Shown here piece after piece: positions 12,960 to 28,728 of a stretch of 64,000 nucleotides of DNA. The notes beneath the pieces were generated by a model. It saw only the letters and a program-made list of their open reading frames with translations, was not told where the DNA came from and did no database searches. Location of the stretch: assembly GCA_905250115.1 (NCBI GenBank), contig CAJNOI010000006.1:50803-114802 (forward strand). The letters run 5' to 3'. The stretch comes from Adineta steineri. Its lineage: Eukaryota > Rotifera > Eurotatoria > Adinetida > Adinetidae. The position numbers and the translations under genes are program-made. Each line of letters begins with the position of its first letter. The first letter of the stretch is position 1.

Positions 12960-13619
12960 CTTGATTTATCCAACAAGTTTTAGTACGAATGTTCTTTTTT
13001 CTATTATACATATACATATATGTATAAGATGTATTTCCGATAAAGAAAATAGAAGATAATAGTTAACATCTATTTTCTTTCTTGTTGATTTATTTATTAT
13101 CGTATGCAAAATAGATAAATATATTACTAAAACTAATAGATAACAACTATCAATATTTTCTTCAATAAAGAAACAAATTAACCTATTGTACATATCTGTT
13201 CGGTGCAAAGATCGTAGATTTTGATAGATTAATTTATGTTTATATCAATAAACAAATATTCGTTTAAAACTAATCATAACAAAGTGAGAATTTTCATTTG
13301 TATGGAAAGAATTTCAAAATTATAAATAAATAAATCCAACACTTGTAAGAATTTTCAGTATTCATCAGTAAATATATTCGTATTCATACATTAAATAAAT
13401 CAATTTCGTTCTTTGTATAGTGTGCATGAATAGTTTTCCTCCAGATGTCTATGGATGACAAAAGTATATTTGTATATGTAGAATGAATTTTAGTTCGTTT
13501 AATTGTCAGTAAAATTAAACAAATAAATTTTTTTTGTTTTTCCTCTTACAAATGAACACGGAATAATTTCCATGAATTTCTAATTTCATTTCTATATCGA
13601 ATTTCTATATTTATTAGAT
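12960..13619. other. intergenic region between divergent genes
   Basis: Probable shared promoter region of the secreted Cys-rich gene (-) and the low-complexity gene (+). AT-rich, nothing coding seen. TTAG lies 2 nt before the ATG at 13620. Confidence 0.5.
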
Positions 13620-14788
13620 ATGTCTAATCATCATATTCCACATCATCTAAAAAGATTACAACATGATAAAAATTCTAATTTACATTTATCTTCATCTAAT
13701 CATCATTCATATGATAATAATTCGCGGGTATTAAATGATGAAGTCCTTCGTGAATCTATGCAAAATTTTACAGTTTCATCTGATAATCAAACAAATTTTT
13801 CACAACCAGTACTTTCTTTATTTCATTCGATTTTTGTGTTGATAATTAAATGTTTTTTTTTTAGTCTCGACCAGGTCTCCAACGAGCACGACGTGGTGGT
13901 GGTGGTGGTGTGGGTGGACGTTTACGTCATGGACATGGACATCCATCAAAATTATTACCAAAACGAGCGATTAATTATGATCTAGCTGAAAGTTTTATGG
14001 ATCATTCAACAAATCCATTATCATGTGATTTATATAAAATTAAATTTAAACATTCAGCGAAACAATGGCCACAAGGTCGTTTTATAAACTATAAAGAAAA
14101 ACTTGATAAATTAGATGGAAATATTATTGACATATCATGTACACGTATTTGTCCGTTAGTAGCTACAAGAAAAAAGGTACAAGAAGCAAATAAAAATGCA
14201 AAACCGATTATTTCAACAACAACAGCCGCAACAACAACAACAACAACCACAACACCATTAGCTTTATTGAATCCAGTTGTCCAAGAAGTTAAGAAAAAAC
14301 TAATTGGTCCACAATCAATTGTTTATGCGAATTTATTTGGTGGTGGAAAAATTCCTCGAGTAAGAATAATTTATAAATCTAAATACTATCATCATTCATT
14401 CCAAATTATTTGCTTATTCCATAATCCTTAGCAAAAATCTTCTTTAAATAATAAATTAAACTGCAATAGACTTTCATCAAACCGCCTTCTAGACTTTTTT
14501 TTTATAAAGAAGTACTAATAGAGATATTTCCGATCTTTCATGACAATACTAAAAACATTTTATGTAGGTCACATTTTCCAATGTCATTATTCGATATTTG
14601 AGATACTTGTCACTATCTGCTAAGAATATTAACTATGACTCTCTTGACAATTGTACTATCTTGCTTACATAATTCTTTTTAAATAGATTTCATCGAAGAA
14701 TCAAATAATAAAACCGACTTCTACTATGAATTCAACATCATCAAGTACTGCAATTTCATTACTAGATCAAAATATAACAGATCATTAA
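13620..14788 (+). CDS. uncharacterised Gly/Thr-rich protein
   Basis: Not recognised. Three exons (13620-13808, 13865-14359, 14687-14788) give 261 aa with consistent phases. The N-terminus is His/Asn/Ser-rich. Exon 2 starts with an RG-like basic Gly run (RARRGGGGG, then GGRLRHGHGH). A more ordered middle segment follows (NYDLAESFMDHSTNPLSCDLYKIKFKHSAK, written here only as landmarks: NYDLAESFM, CDLYKIKF, GRFINYKEKLDKLDG), then a Thr run and a short Ser/Thr tail. The RG-rich part suggests RNA binding, but no domain is evident. An AG acceptor lies 2 nt before the ATG. The ordered central region with WPQGRFINYKEKLDKLDG and CTRICP is the best target for a remote-homology search. Confidence 0.65.
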
Positions 14789-19347
<4,559 letters not shown>

Positions 19348-20419
19348 ATCAAATGTAGTACTTCTTTTTGTCTTCTAGTTTTTTGAAATAAAAGAAAAAG
19401 AAAAATGAAGAAAATATATGCACGTTGCTTTTCTATAACATGAATATATCTATCATTTTGTTTACAATCAAGTGAAACAAAAATAAAAATTGTTCAGTAT
19501 TTGCTAGCGACGGTACTATTTAGAAAGGATGTCAAAATAAGAAAAGAAGATTAAGTGCTTGAGAAATCATATTACAACGGAAATCAATAAGAAGACTTTG
19601 ACTGACTACAATGACTAATCAAAAAACAAGACGAGATGATTGAAAGGAAAAAACTTTTTGTAATAAATATTTTTAAAACTAAGCGTTGTAAAAGACAGGA
19701 ATGGTCAATCTGATTTTTCTTGATTAATTTCCAAGTAGATAGATTATTATTAGTAGTAGTAGTAGTAGCTGTAGTAATATTTTAAAAATTGTATTAAAGA
19801 ATAACTGCATTCAAAATGTATTTTCTATTTATTATACCTAAACTATCCTTTTTCTATCATTAAAAACATTATAGATCGTGTTTGAATCAATATGTTGGGT
19901 TTAATATTTTTTATTATTATCTCGAAACTATTTATTTAGTACACACTCAAGAGATTTGGGTCTTTTTTTGTTATAAGCATATATAAAACCAAGAATTCAT
20001 AATTTCAAGTGTCTAATAAGTACGAGAAAAAAGTCTACTTATTGTCTTATAGTCACAAATATTATTTCTGTTAAATTGTTGATGAAATTGATCTTTACAT
20101 ATAGAAAGCTTGATTTGTATAGAATATTTATAATTTCTAGGAATATACTATAGATTATTTTATACGAAATTGTCGTAGGAACTTAGAAATAGTAAATACA
20201 TTTGATTTTTGTACGGACATCCTCTATGGATAATCCTTAATGAGTTGATAATGCTTATCCTAAAATTAATCTGTCTTTTTTTTTTGAAACTGAGGCAAGG
20301 TAAGTACGTAAATAGCCTCCATTAAGTACTCATCATCATATCATGTTTAGTTTTCTGGTATTAAGAAAAAAACAATTTGTAAACATTTATCTAATTTTAT
20401 TTATATTCTTTTCTTTTAG
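19348..20419. other. DYRK1 3' UTR or long terminal intron
   Basis: AT-rich. A short GTA-type trinucleotide run lies at about 19748-19770. A strong donor-like GGTAAGT occurs at about 20298. If the exon at 20420 belongs to DYRK1, this is an intron; otherwise it is the 3' UTR plus the 5' region of another gene. Confidence 0.4.
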
Positions 20420-21009
20420 CTCTTCGTTATCGACAAGATTCGTATCGTCATATCATCGAAACAGTTCCATCAGCCAATCAACCATCACGTGCAAATCAGC
20501 AGTATCCACCACCAAATCTGTGGCAACCAAATGATTCCACACCTCAACAACAACAAATATTTATGTCTGGAATTCAACGACCATTTCCAGGTTTAGCTCC
20601 TCCAGTCCAACAACCAACATCAACAACAACATCATCTATAACACAAATAACAAATCCTAATCCAATTGCTATTCCATCAGCATCATCTTATTTAACAAAT
20701 TATTCTAATGTGAATCCACCAAGTACTGCAACATATCTTGATGATCAAACAAATATAAGTCGTCATTTTGCAACTATAGATCCAAATTTAGCACCATTTG
20801 ATCTTAATCCACCAACACAATATCAAACAACAAATCATTCAACGAACAGCTACTTTCCTTCTCAGCGAACGTATACATCACCGTCCTCATCAACATCATT
20901 TCCACAAATATTTGGTTATGCACCACCAACTTTTAATCATCATCATCATCATCTATCATCGAATGTTGACGATGCTTCTTTGCTCATACAAAATCCTAGT
21001 TTGACTTGA
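20420..21009 (+). CDS. probable alternative last exon of DYRK1 (Pro/Ser/Thr-rich tail with His run)
   Basis: Exon after acceptor CTTTTAG, open to a TGA at 21007-21009, reading LRYRQDSYRHIIETVPSANQ and on into a Pro/Gln/Ser/Thr-rich tail with a run of five His near the end. It needs one base from the preceding exon. The DYRK1 donor at 19157 leaves exactly one base (A), so the exons join in frame, giving a 665-aa protein. Vertebrate DYRK1A also has a long Ser/Thr-rich tail with a His run, so this would be the full-length isoform and the 19262-19347 exon the short one. If it is instead a separate gene, its first Met in frame would be at 20563. I favour the DYRK1 assignment but cannot prove it. 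Confidence 0.55.
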
Positions 21010-21873
21010 TCGCTCATATTTATATACATACACGATGCATTTTTTTTTTCGTGTGAGTTAAAAGAGAGAAAAACAAAACCCACACACACACATACATACA
21101 TGCANNNNNNNNNNNNNNNNNNNNNNNNNNNNNNNNNNNNNNNNNNNNNNNNNNNNNNNNNNNNNNNNNNNNNNNNNNNNNNNNNNNNNNNNNNNNNNNN
21201 NNNNGCGTTATGCTCGCAGTGATCTTCATATCTCACAATAGACAACAGTTTCTCCCTTTTTTTTTCTCTCTTTTTCTTTCACGGTTCTTTTTTTTTCTTT
21301 CGTGCGCATTCATAGCTAGTACGGTTGAATATGTGAGAAAATGAAGAACATAGCGACGATTCTTAGCTCTCTTTCTTTCGTCTCTTTCTTTCTTTTTCTT
21401 TTTTTTTTGTATTTCATTGTACATAGAGATTATCACTGATGTAATACGTTGTTTGTCATTCGGATATTTATATAACAAAAAAACTATATAAGGGATATTA
21501 AACAATATTATATTGATTGATGCAAGATTCTTCCGTACATAAAAAAAAATGCGCTATCAGGTGTGTGTGTGTGTAGTGTAGAAATGGAAAGTATTAAAAC
21601 CTTGGAGGTGGATGACGATCGCTTTTGTGCGCTTTTATTTCATTTCTTTTTCTTTTTCTTCTTTCTTCTCTCTTTTTTTTCTCTCTCTTTCATCCACGTG
21701 TTTGTATAGTTTTGTATGACGCTTTCGAAGTGTGTGTGTATAAACAAAGAATTTTGAATACAAACAACAAACAACAAGATACTTATAAACTATAAGAGAA
21801 ATTGAAAACAAATTAGTTTTTTTTTCTGTTCTTTGAAGATGAGATACAGGAATTAATTTGCTCATTTTCAATT
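21010..21873. other. intergenic region with CA and pyrimidine tracts and a scaffold gap
   Basis: Contains a (CA)n tract just before the gap, the 100-N gap, long T/C-rich tracts (about 21249-21300, 21370-21410, 21640-21690) and a GTGTGT run at about 21560. Open frames here come from the pyrimidine tracts and are not genes. The last part is the PDZD8 5' UTR. Confidence 0.55.
21105..21204. other. assembly gap, 100 N
   Basis: Exactly 100 N, the conventional placeholder for a gap of unknown size. It follows a CA-microsatellite, a usual cause of assembly breaks. Confidence 0.99.
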
Positions 21874-24800
21874 ATGTTTTTACTAATTATAATACTCAGC
21901 TATTTATTGGGATGTGCATCGACAATTGCTTTATTGCTATATTTATATACACGCTATGTAGTATATTCACCGGTAGTAATTAATGAACAACAAGAAGAAC
22001 AATATCAAACTTTTAATCCATTACCTGAAGTAAGTGAATGTATATCTGAAAATATTCTATCTATTCATATTTTTTTGCTTATAGAATGAACGAGGAAAAA
22101 ATTCTGCTGTTGATGCTGTAAATTATCTATTTCAATTTTTATTTCAAGAATTAAAAGATAGTTCAAGACTGAGACGTTATTTGATGCATAAATTAAATAC
22201 AGAATTTAAAGAATTAAAAAATAGTCGAACAGCAAAAATATTTCTTCAAAATATAGTCGTATGTATTTCTATATACATGAATTATCTATAAAAAAATTTT
22301 GATCAAATTATATTTAGATAGAAAATTTTTCCATTGGAAAAGAGTGTCCAGTATTTAGTGATATTCAACTTGAACGACAAGAACGTGATGAACGCCATTT
22401 AATAAAAGTATATCTAGTTTTAAATAAAGACAATATAATCGATTTTTTTATTCAGGGATTTGTTGCTAAACTTGATGTAGATTATAAAGATGGTTTTTCT
22501 GTTACACTTGATATAACTTTATTATTTGGTCATAAATGTCGTTTATCTATTAAAGTCAATCGTATACAAGGACATTTACGTTTAGAATTTCGACGTGAAC
22601 CATTTTGTCATTGGCTATGTGTATTTCAAGATGAACCATTTATTGATTTTCAAGTTAAATCTTATTTTGCTACTGTTGAAAGTCCACAATTAGCACAACT
22701 TATTACACAACAATTACGTCGTGCTATTAAACGTAAACAAACATGGCCAAGTTATAAAATACGTTGTCAACCATTTTTTGCAACATCAAAACAATCTATT
22801 CCAACAGAAGTTTTATCAACAAATGGAAATAATATTATACCTGGTACATTCGATATAACAATAAAATATTGTGATCGTCTTTCAATTCCATTGGCTATAT
22901 TTGATAAACAAAAAGTTTCATCAGTTAATGTATTTTTAACAATAAATATTAATGAACAAATGTGTGCTGATTATTTACATATAAATCGTGATCAATGGAA
23001 AAGAAAAGAAATTGAATTAAAACGAAATGTAAATAAATTAATTGTTAAAGAAGTTAATTATATGGATCGAATAGAATTCTTAATTGATGAACTTGATCCA
23101 CTACCAAATGGAATTGATGATGTAACAACATTAAAAGCTGCATTAGAAGATAAAAATGTTTTTCTACTTAAAATGCAAGGTCAAGATATTACAACACTAA
23201 AACAAATACATCGTTTACTTAAACATAGAACACCTATTCCATCAAATGATGGATTAACATCAACATCAACATCAACATCAACATCAACAACAGCAACTAC
23301 AACAACAACAACAATAATAGGTGGAAATGAAGATAAAATACAGATTGTTGTTGGTATACCTATATTACATAGTGTAAGAGTACAACGTGCAGCAGAAACT
23401 TCGAACACAACAGAAACAGAAAAACCGGTAAAAAGTTTAAATCATTTATTGTATTATTAAAATATTTATTATAGACATCAACTTCTCCAACCTTGTCAAC
23501 TCGAAGTGAAAATCTAGCTTCTTTAACACCGCCGATTACTGTACGTCAACGAATTATACCACCGACTGGTTTGTTTTTTGTTTTGTAACTAAAGAATAAT
23601 ATTAAACATTCTTTTAGCTTCAGTTAAGTTTGATAAATCTGCTGATTCAATTGGTTTACCAGTTAAATCGCAGGATAATGAAGAAGAACAATCACAAAAT
23701 AATAGTACACCAGAGCTTTCTCTTAAACACCCAGATGTTAATATACCAAAAAAGTCAAAACATTCAGTAAAATAAATTTATTGTAAATTTTATTTTTATA
23801 AATTTTTTTTATTTTCAAAGAAAACTTCTGCAAATGATATTACTTTAATTATGATGAATACAGATATTTTACAAGAATTTCATGCTCAACCAACTGCTAC
23901 TCGAAAAGCAGAACCGGTTTGTTTTCATATAAATACCAAAATATATATATAAATATATTTGTTTTTAATTTAGTATATCGAATTTGATAGTAAATTCGAT
24001 TTTCAAGTAGGTCCAAATGAACAATATCTTAATATTTGTTTATGGTGTAAACCACCATTGGATTGTGATGTACCAAATCCTGGTAAAAAACTTATTTTAC
24101 TTGGTTATGTAAGTAACTTTTCTATGATATAAGAAAACTCAAGCAATATTCTATTCTGTTTATATAGGCTACTGTTGCCTTATCTGAAATAGTACTTGAT
24201 GCTCATATGAGTTATAAACGTGAAACTCAAGTGACACTTAATTTTCGATCAGCTTATTCACCAAAACCTAATTTGTAAGTTTTTATTCATACACGTTCTT
24301 TTTTTTACGTACATATATATATATAAATACCTACGTTCATGAACATATTTCTTCTCTGTAGAAATGCTTCTTTGACAGATTCTGAAAGGTAAAATTACGT
24401 TATAAAAATAATATGCATGAGAAAAAATTATTAATCAATATTTATACTTTAATCTCCAATCGAATGTATCACTAACGAAGATTTTTTTTTGCTTTTATTT
24501 TAGCAAAAAACGACTAGAATTAAGTAGTCATAAAGGTTATGATGAAAATTTAGCTAATGGTTTTATAACAATAAATATAAAACATAAACCAGAAATTGAA
24601 GCAAAATTAAATCCTCAAGAAAAGAAAGAACAATTTATTGTGAATGCTCCAATTTTACATGATATATCAACAAAATTAAAAGAAGATGAAAGGAAACAAG
24701 ATCAATTAAAATATATTAATGTTATCAATGAAGAACAAGAATTACCTACACGAAAGTAATTTTATTTTCAAACAAAAATAATAAGCATATCTACCTCATC

Positions 24801-27800
24801 AGCAATAGACACGTTTAATTAGACACACAAAAAGAAGAATAATTATAAAAGAAAACCGAATGATGAATAAAGCAGAGGTGTAAATGGGCAATTATTTTGA
24901 TGATCCGCTACTAGAATAGAATCATGTTTAGAAACTGATTTAAGTCTGACACTACTGTTTGAATTCTAAAAAAGGCAAAATGCGTATAATCTAAGTCAAA
25001 CGATCTATCATTTTTTATCCTATAGAAAAAAACGAAATTGAATTTTCTTTGTATTTAGACCAACTGATCATATATTTGAAGATAAAACATTTACAACTTC
25101 TACACTATGCAGTTGTTGTGGTAAAAAAATTTGGATGAAATCAGGTCGTCAATGTCGTGATTGTTTAATGACAATACATAAAAAATGTGAAGAAAAATTT
25201 AGCGCAGACACAATTTGTACACATGATCCAAATCATGTAAAAACTAATCTAATCTCAACAACTTCAGATGATGATTTAAAAAATGTAGTTAATATTGAAA
25301 TTAGTGATTCAAGTATTCCACCTCCTAACATACTAATGGATAATATAGAATCAATTTCAATAAAAAGTACTCCTGATATAATATTAACTTCAAATCCAAA
25401 TAATAATAATCGATCAACACTAGCAGCAACAACAACAACACCAGCAACACCTACAACAACACCTACAACAACAACAGCTGCAAATCGTCTTTCAACAAAA
25501 GCAGCTGCTGCTTTTTCTGCACTTGATTCTACAGCACGTCGATCATTTCGTGGTGCATTTGGAAACAAAAATTCTAATCAAACAACAACAAATCTAGTAC
25601 CTAGTCTTTCAGCAACATCAGAATTATCAAAAAGTGATGAATCATTAAGCAGTTCATCACCTTTGCCAACAAAAAAGCCAATAACAACAAATGTACCTGC
25701 TCATGCACCTTCAAAAATAGCAAGTGCTGCTTCATCAGCTTACAGTAAAATACGGGAATTTAAATCTAAACGATTACCTGCTACTCAAGAAACAAATCCT
25801 ATTAAGAAAACACGTTCACCATCAGATTCAGGTACAGATTTATTTAATTAACAAAAAAAAAAAGAGTAAAATTTAATTTAGCAATACATAATACGAATGA
25901 GCAATAATCGGTATAGCGATTATAATATTGACTTAGCAATAATTATATTGACTGGGCAATTTTATTACGCCTCTTGGTTTTGACCAATCGTTCTTATCGT
26001 TTTATGATTTTCCCTTCACATTTTATGTTAATTTCCGCAGTATTTTGGATTTTTCTCTCCCATTTGTTTATTATGTAAATATTGTCATCATTTGTAAAAT
26101 AAAAGAGAACTTTATGTTTACCAGTGAGATTGATTATGAGGATGTGGGTGTAAGATGAGTGTCTTGTATCTCTATCCACACTCATACACATCATCGGACT
26201 GTCTATAAGACTGAAATATTGCAAAGCTATACTACAGACAAAAAATGTAGCAATTGGTGCAAAAAGAAAGTGAGACAGGCCATTTAAAGCTAAAAAAGCT
26301 TTGATCAAACAGTAATTTATTCTTGCTCACATATAAACTTATTACTGAAGTTTAATCAATTAATTATTATCCATTTCGTAATATCTAATTGCAGAAAAAT
26401 ATTTTTTTACTGCTTAAGAATTATTGCTAATTCTTATTTTTAAATTGCTCGAATAAATACTAATCATCAAAAGAATTAACTTTATCTTTTCTTTTAGAAC
26501 CTAATGAAACTAATCCTGAGGCAGATTTACGTCAAATCATTACAGTAAAATTTCAAAATTCTTTTAATAAAAATAAAAATTTTTTTTTTTATATTTTAGC
26601 AATATTTGTTAGATGAAAATAATGATGTTCAAGGTCTTGAGCATTTACTTCATGAGAAATCCGTCGATGATACAATTATATATGCAAAAGCACAAGAATT
26701 TGGACAAGAATTATACCCTGAATTAACACCTGAAGAACGAAAACAAAAAATTGATAGTGAAGTTAGTTTTAAAAGAATAATTTTTAAAAATTTATATTGA
26801 ATTATTTATCTATAGATATCTCGTTTACAACATGAACTCGATTTAAATTCGCATATTCGTGGAGAAATGTTACATGAATATCAAAATGTTGAAACCGATG
26901 AAAACGAAAAACGAAAACTTCGTGAAAAAATTGCTAATATTGATGAAAAAACTCAAGCATTAGGTATGTATCTATTATATGATCCAAAATCTCGATATTT
27001 TTCATAAAATAACTTCAATAGCTTATATATGTAAATCTATTTTGAGTTTTTCTCAACGAAAAAATATCTAAATTTAGATTATATTAATTACATATTCTGT
27101 AACGATAAGCAAAGGTAATATATTAGTAAAAAATGTGAAATCGCTTAACATTGTTAGTTTGCCCGAGGGTGAATCTGATTGATGAAATACTGAGAATCTT
27201 GGATTGGCTATCCCTAATTTGATTGGAAAATAAAATATCGAAAATAAAATGTCGAAAAGATTTCGAATTAATGAATCAACTTCTAGTGATATAAATCTGG
27301 TAAGAAGTTTCAAAGGCTTGATTAGACCCTAAGTATATCGTTGATACATTGTATCAACACGTTTGAGGGTCAGTAAGGGTGTGAGACGGAGATTAGGCCC
27401 ATACCCTCACCCGCCTACTAGGTGCGTAATCATACAGTAGTTAAGGACAGAGCTTTACCCTTTAGATGACAAAGAATAGGGATTGAGACTCATTTTTTCT
27501 TGTTATGCCACTACCACCCACCTACGCTTTTTCATTAATATTTCTACTATTCGACGTTTTTACATTTCGATATTTGTATTTTCTACATTTTTACTTTCGA
27601 TGTTACAAGGGGGAATCCTTGGGTTTAGCTTAATTCATTTGTATGTCATTCGCTGATTATTTTTAATAGTTATCTTTATTTTTTATAACTATATTCTTAT
27701 GAATTTTTTTTAGGAGCGTTGACTATTTTCTATTGTTCTGGTAATTAAAGAATATAATTAATGTAAAATATAATATTTTTTTTTTTGTTTATTCAAAGGT

Positions 27801-27920
27801 CTTAAACATTGCCGTACACAAATGGTAGCAAAAGAAGATGAAAGTACTAAATCAATTAGTGAATTGCCTGAAGAAGATGAAAATAATGAATTTTATGATA
27901 ATGTTGAAGAACATTCGTGA
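21874..27920 (+). CDS. PDZD8: PDZD8-like ER membrane-contact lipid-transfer protein
   Basis: ER-anchored tether with an SMP lipid-transfer domain, working at contacts of ER with endosomes or mitochondria. Exons: 21874-22029, 22085-22258, 22318-22407, 22456-23427, 23475-23568, 23618-23766, 23821-23916, 23974-24108, 24168-24274, 24362-24388, 24504-24755, 25059-25831, 26498-26544, 26600-26761, 26816-26963 and 27799-27920; 1167 aa, close to human PDZD8 (about 1150). An N-terminal membrane segment covers residues 2-24. The SMP domain (about 60-270) holds NIVIENFSIGKECPVF and a conserved FCHWLCVFQDEPFIDF stretch. A diverged PDZ-like segment and a C2-like segment (around YIEFDSKFDFQVG and the following exon) come next. 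A typical C1 zinc finger lies at about 752-800 (HIFEDKTF, CSCCGKKIW, CRDCLMTIHKKCEEKF, CTH), followed by an Ala/Thr/Ser-rich linker and a C-terminal coiled coil. The PDZ region is hard to delimit by eye. The exon at 24362 is only 27 nt. Confidence 0.9.
26964..27798. repeat. long PDZD8 intron carrying a foldback (MITE-like) inverted repeat
   Basis: This intron is over ten times longer than its neighbours. It contains an imperfect inverted repeat: the left arm at about 27225-27276 (ATATCGAAAATAAAATGTCG) and the right arm at about 27531-27582 (CGACGTTTTTACATTTCGAT) are near reverse complements over about 50 bp. The arms flank a markedly more GC-rich core at about 27320-27530. This fits a small non-autonomous foldback element. 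No transposase frame is visible. Target-site duplications were not resolved by eye. Confidence 0.5.
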
Positions 27921-28728
27921 TTTATTAAAATTAATTAAACTAGCTGTTAGAACAAAAGATTAAATAGATTTTTTCAAAAACACAAAAATATATATATGTG
28001 CAATAAAATAGAGCCTCTTAATTATCTTTAGCAATATTATTGCATGTTTTATAATATTAAAAACGTTTTTCTTTCTTCTGCTTCTATGTCTTTGTTTTAC
28101 AGTCATAAATGAACGTACTAATCATGTATTTCAATCTTTCTCATTTTGTTTATTCTGTGTATTGTATGATTAATCTTCTATTTTTTTACAAAAAACAAAA
28201 CTTGTTTCTTTCTCTCCTCTTTCGATTCTCATTCCAATATTAAATAATTTATATTCTTTTTTTTTTTTGCATAACAAAATGCTATATGTCATTAAACAAT
28301 ATATATGTAAGCATTAAAACTAATATTTTAACCGTTAAACAAGCTGAATAATATATAAGGATAGATATCGATCTTTTCAATTTATTCTTTTTGAATCAAT
28401 TGATATTTCTATTTATGAAGAGATGAATGAACACGATAAAATTGTAATTGAAATATTATTTTAGTTGAATAGAGTATTTTCTTCAAATAGAAATACATAC
28501 AAGAGAAAATGGATTATTTTGAAAAAGCGAAAGCAAACAATGTTGTTCATTGAGAACAAGCTTAATGTTTCAGAGTCGTACAAACTTATACAATGAAAAC
28601 TGAGAGAGTCCTTCTCTTTGTATTATATCTTCGGACATTTAGAATCTATCTCTGGATAAAAAATATCTTGTATTTATCATGGAAGAACTCGATATATGTA
28701 TATATGCATGTTTTATTTTGATTTCTTT
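27921..28728. other. convergent 3' intergenic region
   Basis: Between the PDZD8 stop (+) and the Mab-21 gene stop (-). AT-rich, T-tracts, an AATAAA-like signal (CAATAAAATAG at about 28001). No gene seen. Confidence 0.55.

Noticed and set aside
21233..21871. Lys/Arg/Glu-rich minus-strand frames
   Set aside because: They are translations of plus-strand polypyrimidine tracts.
27361..27460. SINE or tRNA-derived core in the PDZD8 intron
   Set aside because: The GC-richer core lacks recognisable A and B boxes; only the inverted arms are supported.
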